A stretch of DNA of 64,000 nt from Diorhabda sublineata. Taxonomy: Eukaryota > Arthropoda > Insecta > Coleoptera > Chrysomelidae. The notes under the pieces are model-generated. The model ran no database searches and had not been told where the DNA came from. It saw nothing but the letters and a program-made list of their open reading frames with translations. The translations under genes were made by a program, and so were the position numbers. The stretch is from the NCBI RefSeq assembly GCF_026230105.1, contig NC_079474.1, positions 9,372,187 through 9,436,186 of the forward strand. The letters run 5' to 3'. Positions 24,150 to 38,400 of the stretch are shown here, piece by piece. Every line of letters starts with the position of its first letter. The first letter of the stretch is position 1.

Positions 24150-26360
24150 ATGAAGATGAAACGTAAGAGGAGAAATGTGTGCTCGTCACCTATACTTGAT
24201 GATAGCCCTAAAAGGTAAGGAATACTATTTATTACAATATTGAAATATTTGTTCTCAAATGAAAGGTATATTACAAACTATACTTTAGTAGATGCAATAA
24301 TTTTCCTTTTTACTTAAATAAATATTTTCATAGCATTGTTTACTCTTTGTCGGTCAAATATATGGATGTTAATCAATATCAAAAAAGGCAAAAAAACAGA
24401 TTTTCCAATATTTCATGCTATGAATTCAATAGCTGATGAGCTTTTATAATGATAATTTATTCAGTAGTATGTATGAATGTATATATAGTTCACATTTGGA
24501 ACTCGGTCTGATCCTTTGTTGAAACATTATGTTAAATTTTAACATGAATGAACTTAATGAAGAATTTTCATTATAGTTTAAAATTATTTAAAAGATATTT
24601 GTATAAGTTGGTTTTTTCTGAAGTGCTTTAAATGAAATGATAATTTAGGGGAGTGTTGAGAACAATTAAGCTTCCTAAGTTTTCATTGTAAACGCTGCCT
24701 ATTCCCTCTAATATATAACAAAACAATGGATGGTGTGATTTTTCTGTGCAAAATAGTCCACAAAGGCATAAATCTGTCTTTTGAGGATTTCTATTTTTTA
24801 AAAAAATTCTTGTACATTGAAAATCTATTTAAATGGATAGAGTGATTGTTTACCTTAAGAATGTCATACAAATTGATATATTTTTTTACAATTACACACA
24901 TATAATCAGAAAAAAGTTATCAATATTGTATATAAAGAAATATTTTAGCTTGTTATTATATTTCATTTCAATCTAATCTTCAAAAAGAGCACCAATTTAT
25001 TTTTGTTTTGATTAAGTGATTGAAATGATAATTTATCTACAGATATTTTATTTTTCAGGACTAAAGTTCATGCCCAGAGAAAGTTTGCACAGGGTTCAAA
25101 TGTCAATAGTCCAGTAATCACCCCAATACAAGAACTGGAAGCAGACAACCAGAAATCAGATAATTTACCAGAACCAGTGGAGCTGCTTCCAATAAAAAGA
25201 CCAAATACTGAAGATTTTCTCACATTTTTATGTTTTCGAGGTACTCCTATTCTTCCTCCCACTTTAAATTTTTTCAATACTGCTTCAATAGTTGATACAA
25301 ATGGACAGGTTCATGAAATTAAAAGTGAAACATCACCTAAAAATGGACCCATCGATATTGCAAAATGTGGTTCTTCATCAGAGAAACCATTTGTTGCATT
25401 TGGTGTGCGTAAAAGGGCAGATCCTGTTGTAATCAGCCGTCAAATGGATAGAAAAAGGAGACATGCTCTCGCATTACAGGCGCTGCGACGAAAATACCAA
25501 GAACAAAAAATGGCTAAAATTCGGGCGTTAACTATTAGTAAATTATCAGAAAAAGTAACAAATAAAATGTTAGTTCGAACAAATACCGTATCAAAAACGG
25601 AAACTATCACAAAGAAGACTAATACTGTTCAAAAAACAAAAGTAGTGGCTACCAAACACATAAAAGTAACTACAAGAACATTGAAAACAACACTAAAACC
25701 AAAATTAAAGCAAAGCATGTGTCTCCGTAGTTTTAGAGGCAGGTTTATTCAACAAGAATTGCCGTTTAAAAGGAGAATGCTTGATAAACAAATTAGTAGA
25801 ACACCATTAGAGAGAAAATCAGAATCTAAAAAGAAAAATGTCGAGTCTAAGAATACATTGAAACAAGACAAAGCAAGTTCATCTAAACAAGTAAAACCAT
25901 TGAAGAGAAAAATTGTTACTTCAAACCCCTCAGCAGTTAAGTGAGTAAAAGTATTTACTTATATTTGTAACTTTTTATATAACTCATCTAACCATAATAC
26001 TTACCTGTCGAAAAAAATTATAAACTAAACATCAGTGAGGGAGACACAATTTTTAATGCAATTTGCAAGTTTTGATATACAAAAAATACAATTATGTATG
26101 AAGTTTTAAAATTTATATTTAGATGAAAAGTGTTGGTTCTCAATTACGAAATAGAGGGGATGTATTGCTGCAGTTTGCAGAAAGATAATTATTTCAGCAA
26201 TTGGCATTTTGTGATTAATATTTTGATCAATGTTACCTTTAAGTATTTATCAAAAGACTTAAAGAAAAGTAGAAACGTCAAAATCTATCTTTCTTATTAT
26301 CAAAATTATCAAAAAAAAACTAATTTTAAAACAAAAGAGACCTAAAATCAAGAACATTTA

Positions 26361-26410
<50 letters not shown>

Positions 26411-29400
26411 CCAGCTATATTATAAGCTGTTTCTTATTGGGAACATAGCAAATTTTTAAAATCATAGAATTTCAAAATTTATACATATGTTGATACGTTC
26501 CCGTTAAGAAATCGCACTGCAAGTAAAATATTAATCACAGGATATTGCACCTTTAATTGATTTAAATTAATCTGTTTTTTATTTTCATATTATCCAATCA
26601 ATTTCCAATTGATTTAACATAAATAAAACAGCATAAGTTTAGAAAATCATGTGTTTACTGAGAAAAGTAATGTAAGTAAAAGTCATTATTTACTTCAGCC
26701 ACTTTTAGGTGCTATTAAAGCTTTAATTCAGTGCGACATGCTATCAATGCTTGATTAAACGATAAAAAATATTATATAAATATATATAATATAAAAATAA
26801 ATAAAAAAGACCCAGATAGGTTTTTCTTGATATAATCCATTCATTGTCATTCAACAATCTGGAATTTTTAATTCATTTCTTCACCTTTACCAATAAATAT
26901 TATTGCTATGTAACCTTTGAATTCTTTTCCTTCTGTTTTTCAGAACGTTACATGAGTTTTAAATATTATTTATAACTGTAAGTTAGTCTTTTATTTGTCA
27001 ATCCTCAATCTTTGTCTACTACTCCCACCCACAATTTGATTGTTACTGTCAGACGTTTAAATTGTATGATGTCTCACTCGCAATTTTAATATCACTATCA
27101 AACATTTAACCTTGAAATATCATTGTAATATTAAACATAAAACTATGAATATTTCAACTTTTAGCTCAAGATTCACAAGATCAAGCTTAAGTAATACTAA
27201 ATCAGAACTAAGAAGGAAGCAGATAAAAAGAATTTTAATTCCAAGCACCAATACTATCATTAAAACTAAACCGAGGTCTCTTAGATTAACTACCATGAAG
27301 AAAAGTGTATTGTCTCGTAGAAAGAACAATTCTTTGAAACTCAGACAAAAAATGAGAGCTGAACATCGACAACAAAACGTCGAAACAAACAAAAGCGAAA
27401 AATCTAAAAGAGACAGTAAAATGGTAAGCAATATATTCAAGTAATTATTATATGAAAATAATTGCTGGCTTGGATTCTCCCAATTACCGACCATTCTTTC
27501 ATTCCAATTGTTGAAGACCTAAGTGGGTAAAGGGCTAAGTCACAAAATCGAAAGTTTTGAGGAAAAATGTGACAACGATAGTTAATTATGGAAATCATTC
27601 AGTTTTTAACAAAAATTGTAGCATACTCGAATAAGTTTTTTTTTAAATGCATTACCTCGTATTTTCCCTTTTTCTTCCATAATACTCCTTACAATACTTT
27701 ATATGGATAATTGGAAGAATAATTACACTAGTCTGCATGAAAATGGGTCCTGACACCATTCTTGACGATATCCAAGTAAAATAACCTTTTAAATCCAAAT
27801 ATGACCTCAGCTTTCCCCCATCGCCCTTCGTTTGTGGGTGACCTCCCCTACTTATTTTTACTTCTAGCCGTTAAACATTCGAAACAGGTCATAAAATTTC
27901 TAGCAAAGTATATATCAACATTGTAACTATATAAAAGTATATAGATATTACAATAAAATACAAATTATATAAGAACAATAATGATAATATACAGAAATAG
28001 TTGGGCATATTCATGGCAAGCCTCCAGGTTCGCGGACGAAGTTACAAGTGCATAAGTGTGATTTGAAGTTAATATCCTGTAGTGATTTACTGTTGTAATT
28101 ATGCCACTCAAATGTAAAAATAATCCCGATAGCTTCTGTTATGCGTACGGGGCATTTACTTTAAAAGTGCAACGAACAACTCTTTCTCCGATTTTTAAAG
28201 TTGGCGACGAGGACAATACTTTGGCTCCATCAGTTTGCTGTACGACTCGTTACAGTAGTTTGACCAAAAGGTTCAAAGGTACCCGTAAATCAATGCCATT
28301 TGCTGTGCCCAGCCCATGACCTTGCTGTCATATTACGGACTGTTACTTTTGTATAACTTCTACTGTCGCATTTTCGAGCAAAAGTGAGAGATCGGAATTA
28401 TCAAAGCTATGAAATTCATTGAACTACATGGTTATAAAAAATCTATCATAATAACGGACTCCTTATCAGTTCTTACAAACATTAGTCAATCTTTTGATAT
28501 AAATGACACTTTTGAAAATCAAAAACAAGCATACAATTTAGTATCCCAATGTTCCTTCAGCTCTAAGATCTGTTCCTCATAACGAGACTTTGCCAATACC
28601 AGTGTCCCTAAAAACTTATACTCTAGATACAGACATTTATTTGAAAGACTCTGAGTTACCACCTGGGGCATAAAATGATACGTTCGGAATTAGATGATCT
28701 CGTCGGGGATTTTGAGATTCCTGAGACTAAATCTCAATTTCTTGGGTCGCGACTTCAACAAGGGAATCTCTTAGAAAACAATTTTTATGTTTATAGTCCC
28801 TACCTACATCTTTGCAAGGTTTTTTTTTTATTTTGAAATGAATTTGTTAGGTTAGGTTAGGTTAGGTTTTCTTTTATTTTGAAATGAATTTGTTAATGTT
28901 TGTACGTCGATATTATTGAAAGCTTTTATTATCCTATCTTTTATTGCGTTAGCTGTTATTGGAATCTCTTCGGTACACCCTAATTTTTGGAAAAAAATCA
29001 ACTTTTAATAATCCGAGTGATTGATTTAATTCTGCAATTTCTCCCTTCTACGTTTCAAAACAATTATTATTAATTGATTGTGATTAAGGGCCATTTGATA
29101 AACTTAAATACTATCGTGAAAAACCACATTCTTTTCTGTATTTGGGATTTTTAAGGGTTAGATTAGATTAGAGTAGCTCAAAGAGTACATAAAACCATTT
29201 TTTCAAAAAAAAATAACCTTACTCAGACCTTAGATTGAAATGAGAAACTGTTGATGTTTATATAAATAAAAATAATACTTTTTTGTTTTGATCAGGTGGA
29301 TAAGAAAGATGTCAAGCAAACAGTAAATAAGAATCTAGATGCAAAAGAATTAAATAGAAGTACAGACATAAAAAAAGATTATAAGAGAGTTACTGATCTG

Positions 29401-32400
29401 AAGAAAGAAGTAACTAAGACATTGGATGGAGATAGAAAACGGATTACTAGATCCGTCGATATCAAAAAGGAAGTTAATAAGTCAACCGATATCAAAAGAA
29501 AACCTCATCTAACAGAAATCAAAAGAAGCACCAGAGTTTCAAACATAATCAGAAAAAAAATTAATTCCACTAAAAATCGCAATAAGGACATTGTGACTGT
29601 CAAGAGCAACAAAGCTGAGAAAAATAGAAGATCGATCAGAAAAAGTGACAATTTTAATAATGTTGATGATACAGAAATTGAAAAAACATCAACTGAGTTC
29701 TGCGAACATGGAAAAAGTAAAGAGAAGAAAATGAAAAATACATTTACACTTGATGAAAGTAAAATAATATCAGAAAAAAATATAAAAAAATGCGAAGAAA
29801 ATGAAAAATTAAAGGAATCGATAGAAAATATTAATATTAAGCTAGATGTTATCTCAGCACCAAAAGATGCAGTAAATAGGAAAGATAATGAACGAGAAAA
29901 TAACAAATACATTTTGGAATCTTCAAACACAGAAGTTTTTAAAAAAGATTTACTAGAAAATGACTCAGAAGTTTCCGGTACCACAGTTAAATTAACAAAA
30001 ATTATTCAAGATTTAGAGGATATGGAAGTAAAAGATGCAGGAGTCGAAAAGAAAGTCTTGATTGAAACGAAAATAGAGGCTGATTGTAAAGAAGGCGATC
30101 CGTTACATCCACTTTCTATTCAAAAGGAAAATGTTGAATTAAAAGTAGATCCAAAATTAATTGTAGCAGATGTCCCCGAACAAACAATCAATGAGCAACA
30201 AAACGTTGTGGTAACAACAATCCTATCAACGCAAGATGAAGAACAAATAATAAAAGAAACAATTTTTGTTCAAGAAGTTAATGAGATTTCAAAAAAATCA
30301 AAAAGGGATACCAAAAAACATATCAAAGACAATATCCACAATAGAAAAATAATCGATCATGAAGAAAGCGTCGCTCCAAAGTCTCAACGGCCCTCTAGAA
30401 AAACAAAAGAAGCTGCTGCCATTTATATGGAGATATTGAGTCACAAATTAGTTAACGATGATAAAGTAGACGACGATGATACAATTTCAATCGATAGTTT
30501 TCCCGAGCTTCCCAATGTTAAAAGGACCGAACAACGAGAAATAGAACTAAAAGCGAAAGTTAAAATTTCCAAAGATAAAATCAAACAATCAAAGTTAGTA
30601 GAACTAAAGCATGTTCAATCAGATGCGCACGCAAAAGACACAAAAATGTACGTAATGAAGAGAGAAAATGAAAACATTGATGGTATTTCCATGGAAGAAA
30701 ACATTAAACCGAAAAGGAATTCATCTAAAGCTTTTAAAAAGAAACAGGGAATCGAAAATTCAATTGAGACGGAAGAAATTTCATCAATAAAATCTGATAT
30801 TTCTCAAACAACAGAAATTCTACAAAAATCAGATCCTTTACAAATATCTGAGGATGTTGAAAAGTCTGTTGGAGTAAGATTACGTAAATCAGACCAAAAA
30901 ATACCAGAAAGTAACGATTATGTTAAACCCAGAAGATTAACAAGACATTCACTACTTCCCCATGTAGATGATGATTACGATTCTGATGAATCATTCCATA
31001 TCAATGTTAAAGTACCTAGAAAAAAGAAGAATACCAGAAGCAGAGTTTCATCGCGAACAACAAAAGGTATGATTTTTAATCTTATTCTTGTACAAATTTC
31101 TCCTCTGTTTCCTGATGTCTTTCAATCTACCTTCATTCTTGCCACATTTCCTTTCATTTTATATATCCATTCTTATTTCTCAATCTACCTGTTAGTTTTC
31201 TCGTTAATCTACCTCCATCACTATAAAGTTTTTGTTTCTTATTTCTTACCTAAAATTTTACATTGTCTCTGATTTTTATCCTTTTCCAATTAGTTTTTAT
31301 TGCTATTATTCTAAGTGATTTAATGTCTATTGGGCTTTGTGCCTCATATTGTCTCCTAATTATTCAATGTTTGAGGAATACTCTTATCATATTATATTCT
31401 CAGTTGTTCATTCTATCCATTTTTTCCACTGTCTTCAACTATCTCAATTCCTCTACACTAACTTCAGTTTGTTCTCTAAATAACGATATATGTACATACA
31501 TATTGGGGTGTTCTGTACACTACAGCCGAAAGGATGTATTATGTCCCCTTTTCCTTCTGTGATGCTGGGGAACCTACTGTTTACAGCTGACTAATCCCAC
31601 TCTTAGAAATTTCGTCCAATGGGTAACCAAATCTGTAGACAGCATTATCTGATAAGTTTAGCGTCTTCAGTTGTCCATAGAGGCGTCAGCGACCCGATAG
31701 GACTCCTGTTAGTATACATAGGTTGTTTTTACTTAGGTTGATACAGCAGACCTTCTTTGATTATAGTTTACAAGGAGAGCCTTTGTCTGTCTCAGCCCCT
31801 GTAGGTTGCCTCAGTAGTTGGTTTTACCCCTATCCACTATTTTTCCAATGCTTATTCTCTATTGTTCTGTATCTGATACTGCAGAAGGGCTCAGGTCCCA
31901 TGAAGGGCTTGTCTGCCCCTGCTTTAGCGAGCTTATCAGCTATTTCGTATCCAGTTCTGTCTTCTGTTCATTTCTTGTATGGTTTGATCCCACTTACATT
32001 TACAGCTTAGTATTGAGGAAAATTTATTCCTCAAAGCAAAACTTTGTTAGTGCGCATCATCCTGAGGCACCCCAGGTTTGGTCTTTACGGTTTTTCTTTG
32101 GCGATTCTGTCTCTGTACATCTGAAATGATGTTTTTTCTCCCACTCTTTCCTATGTGGAGAGTTCCTAGTTCTAGTACCCTAAACCACCGCCCCATATGT
32201 GATATCCAAAGTAGGATCTTTGGGTTACAACTCCTCCCTGCGAATTTTCTGCATATCATCAGGGCTTTTGTGGTTTAAGCGGTTATCTCTTTTTCATATA
32301 TATTCCAGAGAAGTTTATTGTCTAGATTGAGTCCCAGATATTTCCACTCTATTTTCAACTTTTAATGGGCTTAAGGTTGAGTTTTTTTCCTAGTGGAGGA

Positions 32401-35400
32401 AATTAGGTAAGTGTTGTTCGGATTGACATTTAACGCTACAGATCGACACCACCTTTTTGTATAATTGAGTCCTCTTTGGACTGTCACAGAGTGTATTCCC
32501 AATGCGTCCTCTTAGGTGGATGAGTATGTCGTTGGCGTATCCTTATCAAGATATGCCGAGTTCAGTCGGCCCATATCAGAGTTTGTCTTCTACTAAGCTT
32601 CACATAAGTGGGGATGCGCGACTCCCCCTTGTGGACATCCCCTGTTGGCAGTAATTGAATAGATGTCTTGTCCTACTTTCATTTCTGCTGTTCTAGTAGA
32701 TAGTAGTTGTGCTATCCATCTAGAGGTTTTCCTATGTATTCCTCCTCCGGTCTAATCCTCTTTTGACAGCCTCATGTGGAGTGTTGTCAAATTTCTTTTT
32801 TCGTCAGAGCATTCTGAATTCCAGTTGTGAATCATACCAGACTACAGAAGATTTGCCTGCTTGGTTTGCGAATTGACATGGATGGAGAATTTTTAAGTAG
32901 AAACAAGTTGAGGCTGATTGATCTGAAGGATTTGGGATATGTGGTGTCATTCTTTCCTGTTTTTGGTACAAAGGTTACTCTGGTATATACCCCAGCTCTA
33001 AATTTCTTCTACCGAGGCGGATCAAGTAAATAGTGATAGGCTCTCTCAAACTCCTCTTTAACATCTCGAAATATTTATTCTTCTCTTTAAATCTTCCAAT
33101 TATCAAGTCTGTGAATCCTCCTCCCCTCACTAGGGGGTTTATATAATTTGAAGTTGAAAACCAGCCTAAAAACTATTTCAAAAAGAAGTGATGCGCATTT
33201 TTCAGAATTTTCTATAAAAGTCGAAATATGTAGGGTGGTACATTTTCAAATTGACACTTTGTATGTTAGTACTATTAATTTTACATTAATAATTGGATAG
33301 TTTGGAGATGTGAACATTTTTTGAAATGGAGGATAATTCACGTATTTACTTATCCATGAAAACCTAGTATATTTGATCAAGGTTAGAGAGATTGTTTCCT
33401 TGATACTATTATAAAAAAGCAGTGAAAAATTTATCAATAGAAGTATCATAAGTACAAAATGAGCAATTATTTTCTTTGAAAAAAGAAAAAGTTGCTCAAA
33501 GGTATATTAGGACAAAATATATTCATAATTGTTACCTTCTAACATGGTATATCATAATTATGTAACAGAAGTTATCGCTTTCACTGCATTAGTTTCAACA
33601 TGCCACTGAACTGGGATTTCCTTGTATAATTGCTCCAGTAAATATTTTATTTTAACAGGTACAAGGCAGCTGAAACTCTCCTCAAGTGAATCTGACCAAT
33701 CCACCACATCTGATGTCAATATTCAACCATCTATGAACAAATTTAAAAGTAAAAAATATTCAAAAACGAAATCGATGAAAGTTGATAATTTGAGCGAAAC
33801 TGATAATGAACTGAGCGATAAGTGCCAACAACGAAAAATTGCAGAAGAAATCGTCAAAGATGCTCCGAAATCGAAGAGAAGCAATAATCAAAAATCACCT
33901 AAATCCTCTAATAAAGGAGATAATTTGAAATTTAGAAATTTACAAAACAAACCAGATTCAGATTGTGTAAGAATCGAACCGAAGCCAAAGAGAGAATGCG
34001 CTAAATTGCCGCAAAATTATCTTCCTATGTTTTCCTCTTCTGACGAAGAGGAAATATTTCATGGGTTTGATGAAAAAACTACTAAAAATACAAAAACCTG
34101 CGAAACCGCTTGCACTCATGCACCGCCTTTATTAGATTTTTTGAACAAAGATTTAGGGAGACGCTTTGGCAAAGAAAAAGTGAATATGTCAAATGAACAA
34201 ATAGAAAAATGGTTAAAGGATGCAGCGTTAGCAGGTAACAGCATCAAAAAGGAGAACGACGAAATGTTGAAATTTGGCGAAAGAATACCAACAGAAACAA
34301 ATTTGGAAGTTGCAGATACTACCGATACGGAAAAACTTGAGCAGTCATCAGAATTAGGTACGTATATCACATTAAAATATTTTTATTTTATATATCTCGA
34401 AATCTGTTTTACACCTTTCTATATCTTCTAATGCTTCTAATCCTCCCTATCATTTCTGTTGGCATCTTCAAGCTTTTTCCGATCATACAACTCTTCCCAT
34501 CTGGCTTTCACTTGGTGACACACTTCAGCAGTCTCATATCCGTCATTATCTGCACGTGTTACAAACTAAACCAGTTGTCTATCCATTAAAAGGCCTATAC
34601 CCGCTTTCTATATTGAACATTTCATGCAAAGCATTGCATACTCCTTCAGTTGAAATATTTATTGGTGTTTGTATAGCCATTTTACAAATTACAAATCAGT
34701 ACTTTCAGGATAATATTTACATAACTTTTTTCAGTTTCCCAATCACTTTTCCACGTAAATAATGTTTAATTAATAAGCGAGTTTTGTTTCCTCATTTCCG
34801 AAATAATGAAAACAGTTTTATTATGAATGTTAAAATATGTATGAATGTGTTATTATTCGTTTCTTTTTCCAATCCAACGGTAGCATGCTCCTCTAGATTT
34901 TGTTTTGAGCAGCATTTTCCAAAAATGTATACTTTTTTATGTTATTTGTTGACTTGTGATACTATTCAATTATTTTAAATTATGGACTTCCTTATGTACT
35001 TTAGATAATCCAGATGAAGATGCAAAAGATCCGAAGATAAATTCTAAAATCAGTACAATGATCAAACCCGATATTTCTAAGATGCCGGAATGTATCAAAG
35101 CACAGCTAGACAGAAAACTCATATTTCGTAAAAGTAAAATAAACAACATTCCCAACGTAAACGCATTTTCTCCTGAAAATGAGAGCAGTGTATATGCATT
35201 CGGTGAAGAAAATGAAGATGTTATCAGCACGCCATTCAGAAGACCATCTAGAAGACCTTCAAGTACCGCTACCTCAAAATCTGAGGATGAATCTGGTAAA
35301 CATGACGAAATTGCAAAACAAAGTGAGTGAATCGTCTTAGCCTTTCATTACTTCTATTTACATTTAAATGGGTCAGTACTAATACGAGATCAATCAAAAT

Positions 35401-38400
35401 CAATAAACTTTTGCTTGCGCTTCAACCAATTGTCGATTGAGGTACCTTCAAAGCATGTGATTTTAACGCATCAACCGTTTCTTTAGGTGTAGAAAAACGT
35501 TAAGCTCGCAATATATTTTTCATTTACCGGAATAAAAAGAAATCGTTGGTTTCCAAACAAAGACTGCGGATGACCGGATGACCCATCAATTCGATGTTTT
35601 GACTGTCCAAAAACGTCAGATTTGACATATTCACCTCATTGTTGCCATATCTCAGAACTTAACTAGCAAACCTCATAAATTCAGTTTAAGTTATTGGAAA
35701 TAAATATTGGCCCTATTGAATTGTTATTTAAAATGCATGCCTAAACATTGACTTCTAAAGTCATTTATCCTTCAGCGTCTTTTCTCATTGTCCATGATTA
35801 AAGCTACCTTCGATTGGGGACCATATTAATAATATTTGAGCTGTTGCAGAGAATGGCAACAATGGCTTTACTTCTACCTTATCTAAATGAATGTTCAAAT
35901 CATTTCTTGATAAGACGACCTATGGGATTTCTTCAAGAAGCCGGCGCTCATGTTTTGCCTTCGCCATCTCGGTTACCAGACACAAATCCCATATGATGTG
36001 CACCAGATGTACAATTTTCAGACTCTGTCCCAATTAATACTCGATGTTAATTTTTTTTAGAATGAGTTACCACAAGCAGTCATAGACTTTATACTTTTGT
36101 CGATGCCTAGACGTGTATAGAAGTGTTTTCTACTACGAGGTCAACTATTACATATTAATGCATCAAATTACACTGGTCTACAAAAAAATTAATCAAGCCC
36201 TGGCACGATTCTTGGTGATGATTATATTAAATGATGTCCTGAATAAACTTATGGACATTAATTCAATTTGAAGGGGCAAAAAGAACTATTTTACCTGGAA
36301 ATAATTATATGTAATGAAGATATGTACCCTTATTTGGTGTTTGCTTTCCATTTATCCCCTGAGGTACAACTGTCTCGTCTGAAAAATCAGCAATACTCCG
36401 CCAACATGCTTGCATTCCACTTCCCTGAAAATCCCTTCTCCATATTAGCGATACCTCGAGGGAACCGTTCTCCGTGTTTATTGGAGACTGCTTCTAAATT
36501 TTCAGGGAAAAATTTCGGGTGCAAATGAAGGAAGAGTACCTGTTACATCCCATCGGAGACTGCTTATAAATTTTCAATGAAGAATTTCGGATGCGAATGA
36601 AGGAAGTGTACATACTTGTTACATTCCATGGCTATGCTAACAGCAATTCCTAGACGTGAACGACATAAAAGTTGTCAGTAAACATCGAATCTTGGAAAAG
36701 TTGTCTAATTTGGAGACCCACAAAAGCTTCTTTGATTTTAGCTTCGCAAAGACGAGACAATTTAGTTAACTATGAATCTGGCAAAATACATTTGTGTGTG
36801 GGATAATTGTTTATCGTAAAACTCGAGGCTAAGAATATTGAGTACAAATATTTGCTTATGGTCCACTGACCTACGGTTAATATTTTGACATTCGAGGATT
36901 GTCTGAAAAGTTTCCAACCTCTATCTGAAGATGTCAACACATATATATGTTAGAAAATATATTTGCGCATGCGTTCAGAGATTCTCAATAAAAATTTGGA
37001 TTGTTAATTATTCTATGTGCGTATAAGAAGAAATCGTTTAATTATTAACTTGTTAAAGGGTAAATCCAGGCACTCCAATGGTTTATCTGTATGAAGTTAA
37101 AATATTCCAACAGGCCAATCCTGATTAATGCAGATGGTTTTGGACGAAAAGTCAGTTAAAAATACAACAGTAATTTATGGCGAACTATAATTATTTATTG
37201 AGAGAACTAGAGCTGTGCTGATATAGTGGGGGATCTGAAAAAGTCACAAAATATTTATGTGTATGTCCTATAGAAAGCCTTCTTGTGCTAAATTCATTTT
37301 TTCCTTTTAGATTTGTTATAAATGTAGGTTTGATTAATGGCTCTATTACATGAAGCTTTGATTCGGATCTGGTCCAAGGTTTTAAAAGAGGTTTTGAATC
37401 CATTTGAAGCTAGATTTTTCATGCTTTAAATTTCAATATTTCGTTACTTTTATTGCTCATGTGCGTTATAGTTGTTGCAAAAATGTGTAATAAATTAGTA
37501 GTCCCAATACTATTTTTCTCAATCTCTGAAACAGGAATGCTTTTAGGGAAAATTGGCATGGAGTACCTAGTCATAGACAAATTGCCGTTTGTGAAAATTG
37601 ACTATTTTTTTTTTCAAACAATGTATTGCTAATTTTAAGGAAAGAGACTACTGGTTTCAACAAGAAGGTGCACATCCCTATTTCGCAAAACATGTTCATG
37701 ATTATATTGATAATGTATGTTCAGGATAATGGATAACTAGGGACCTTTTGAATGGCCACAGAAATTGTCAATTCACAATCCTTTAGACTTCTTTTTATGG
37801 GGCAATCTGCAAAGCAAACTTTCAAGACAAAACCAGTAAAGTTAAAATTTAGAGGCGTTTAAAGCGAATTTTGATTGCTTTTGGTATATTGTTCCAATTG
37901 ATTCAATTCAGATGATTATTTTATTAGTTGTTCTCGTAATTGGAGGGAATAAAAAATTGATGTTTGGCATATGAACACTGGGATATTATGGTAAAAGCTC
38001 ATAAACCGTCATGCATTATAAAACTAAACTCTTCACGTAATATTGATTTGATTTCAGATCAGTTTCGAAAACCTACTGCAAAACAAGAAACACCAAAGGT
38101 AGCTGGAGTGGCGAAAGATGAACAAGACTCTAGTATAGAAACTGAAGATAAACAATTTTATGTACCTCAGAAACCAACTACTAAAACGACACTCTTAAAA
38201 AATCAGAGCAAACCTTTGTTTAAATCGAAAAGTTCGGAAAAATTGCTCGATACGGATGAAATCAAATATAAAATACCAAGTTCTCCAAGCGCTAGTTCAT
38301 CTTCCAGTGCTAATTTGTATAAACGTCAACCGCAGAAAATTAAATGTAGATCTAACGATTTTATTTCACCAATTTATGTTTCCGATTTTCCCAAGCAAAT

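Noticed and set aside
29505..29984. 159-codon Ser/Phe/Leu-rich minus-strand frame
   Set aside because: Mirror image of the Lys/Glu-rich Jarid2 exon; a composition effect.
31067..31272. Extension of the large Jarid2 exon by 68 codons to a stop
   Set aside because: The residues turn abruptly hydrophobic after a GTATGA donor, and the phase-1 donor at 31066 joins cleanly to the exon at 33659; read-through is intron.
31818..32129. Plus-strand frames of about 100 codons in Jarid2 intron 4
   Set aside because: They lie opposite RT and RNase H remnants of a minus-strand non-LTR element and have no domain of their own.
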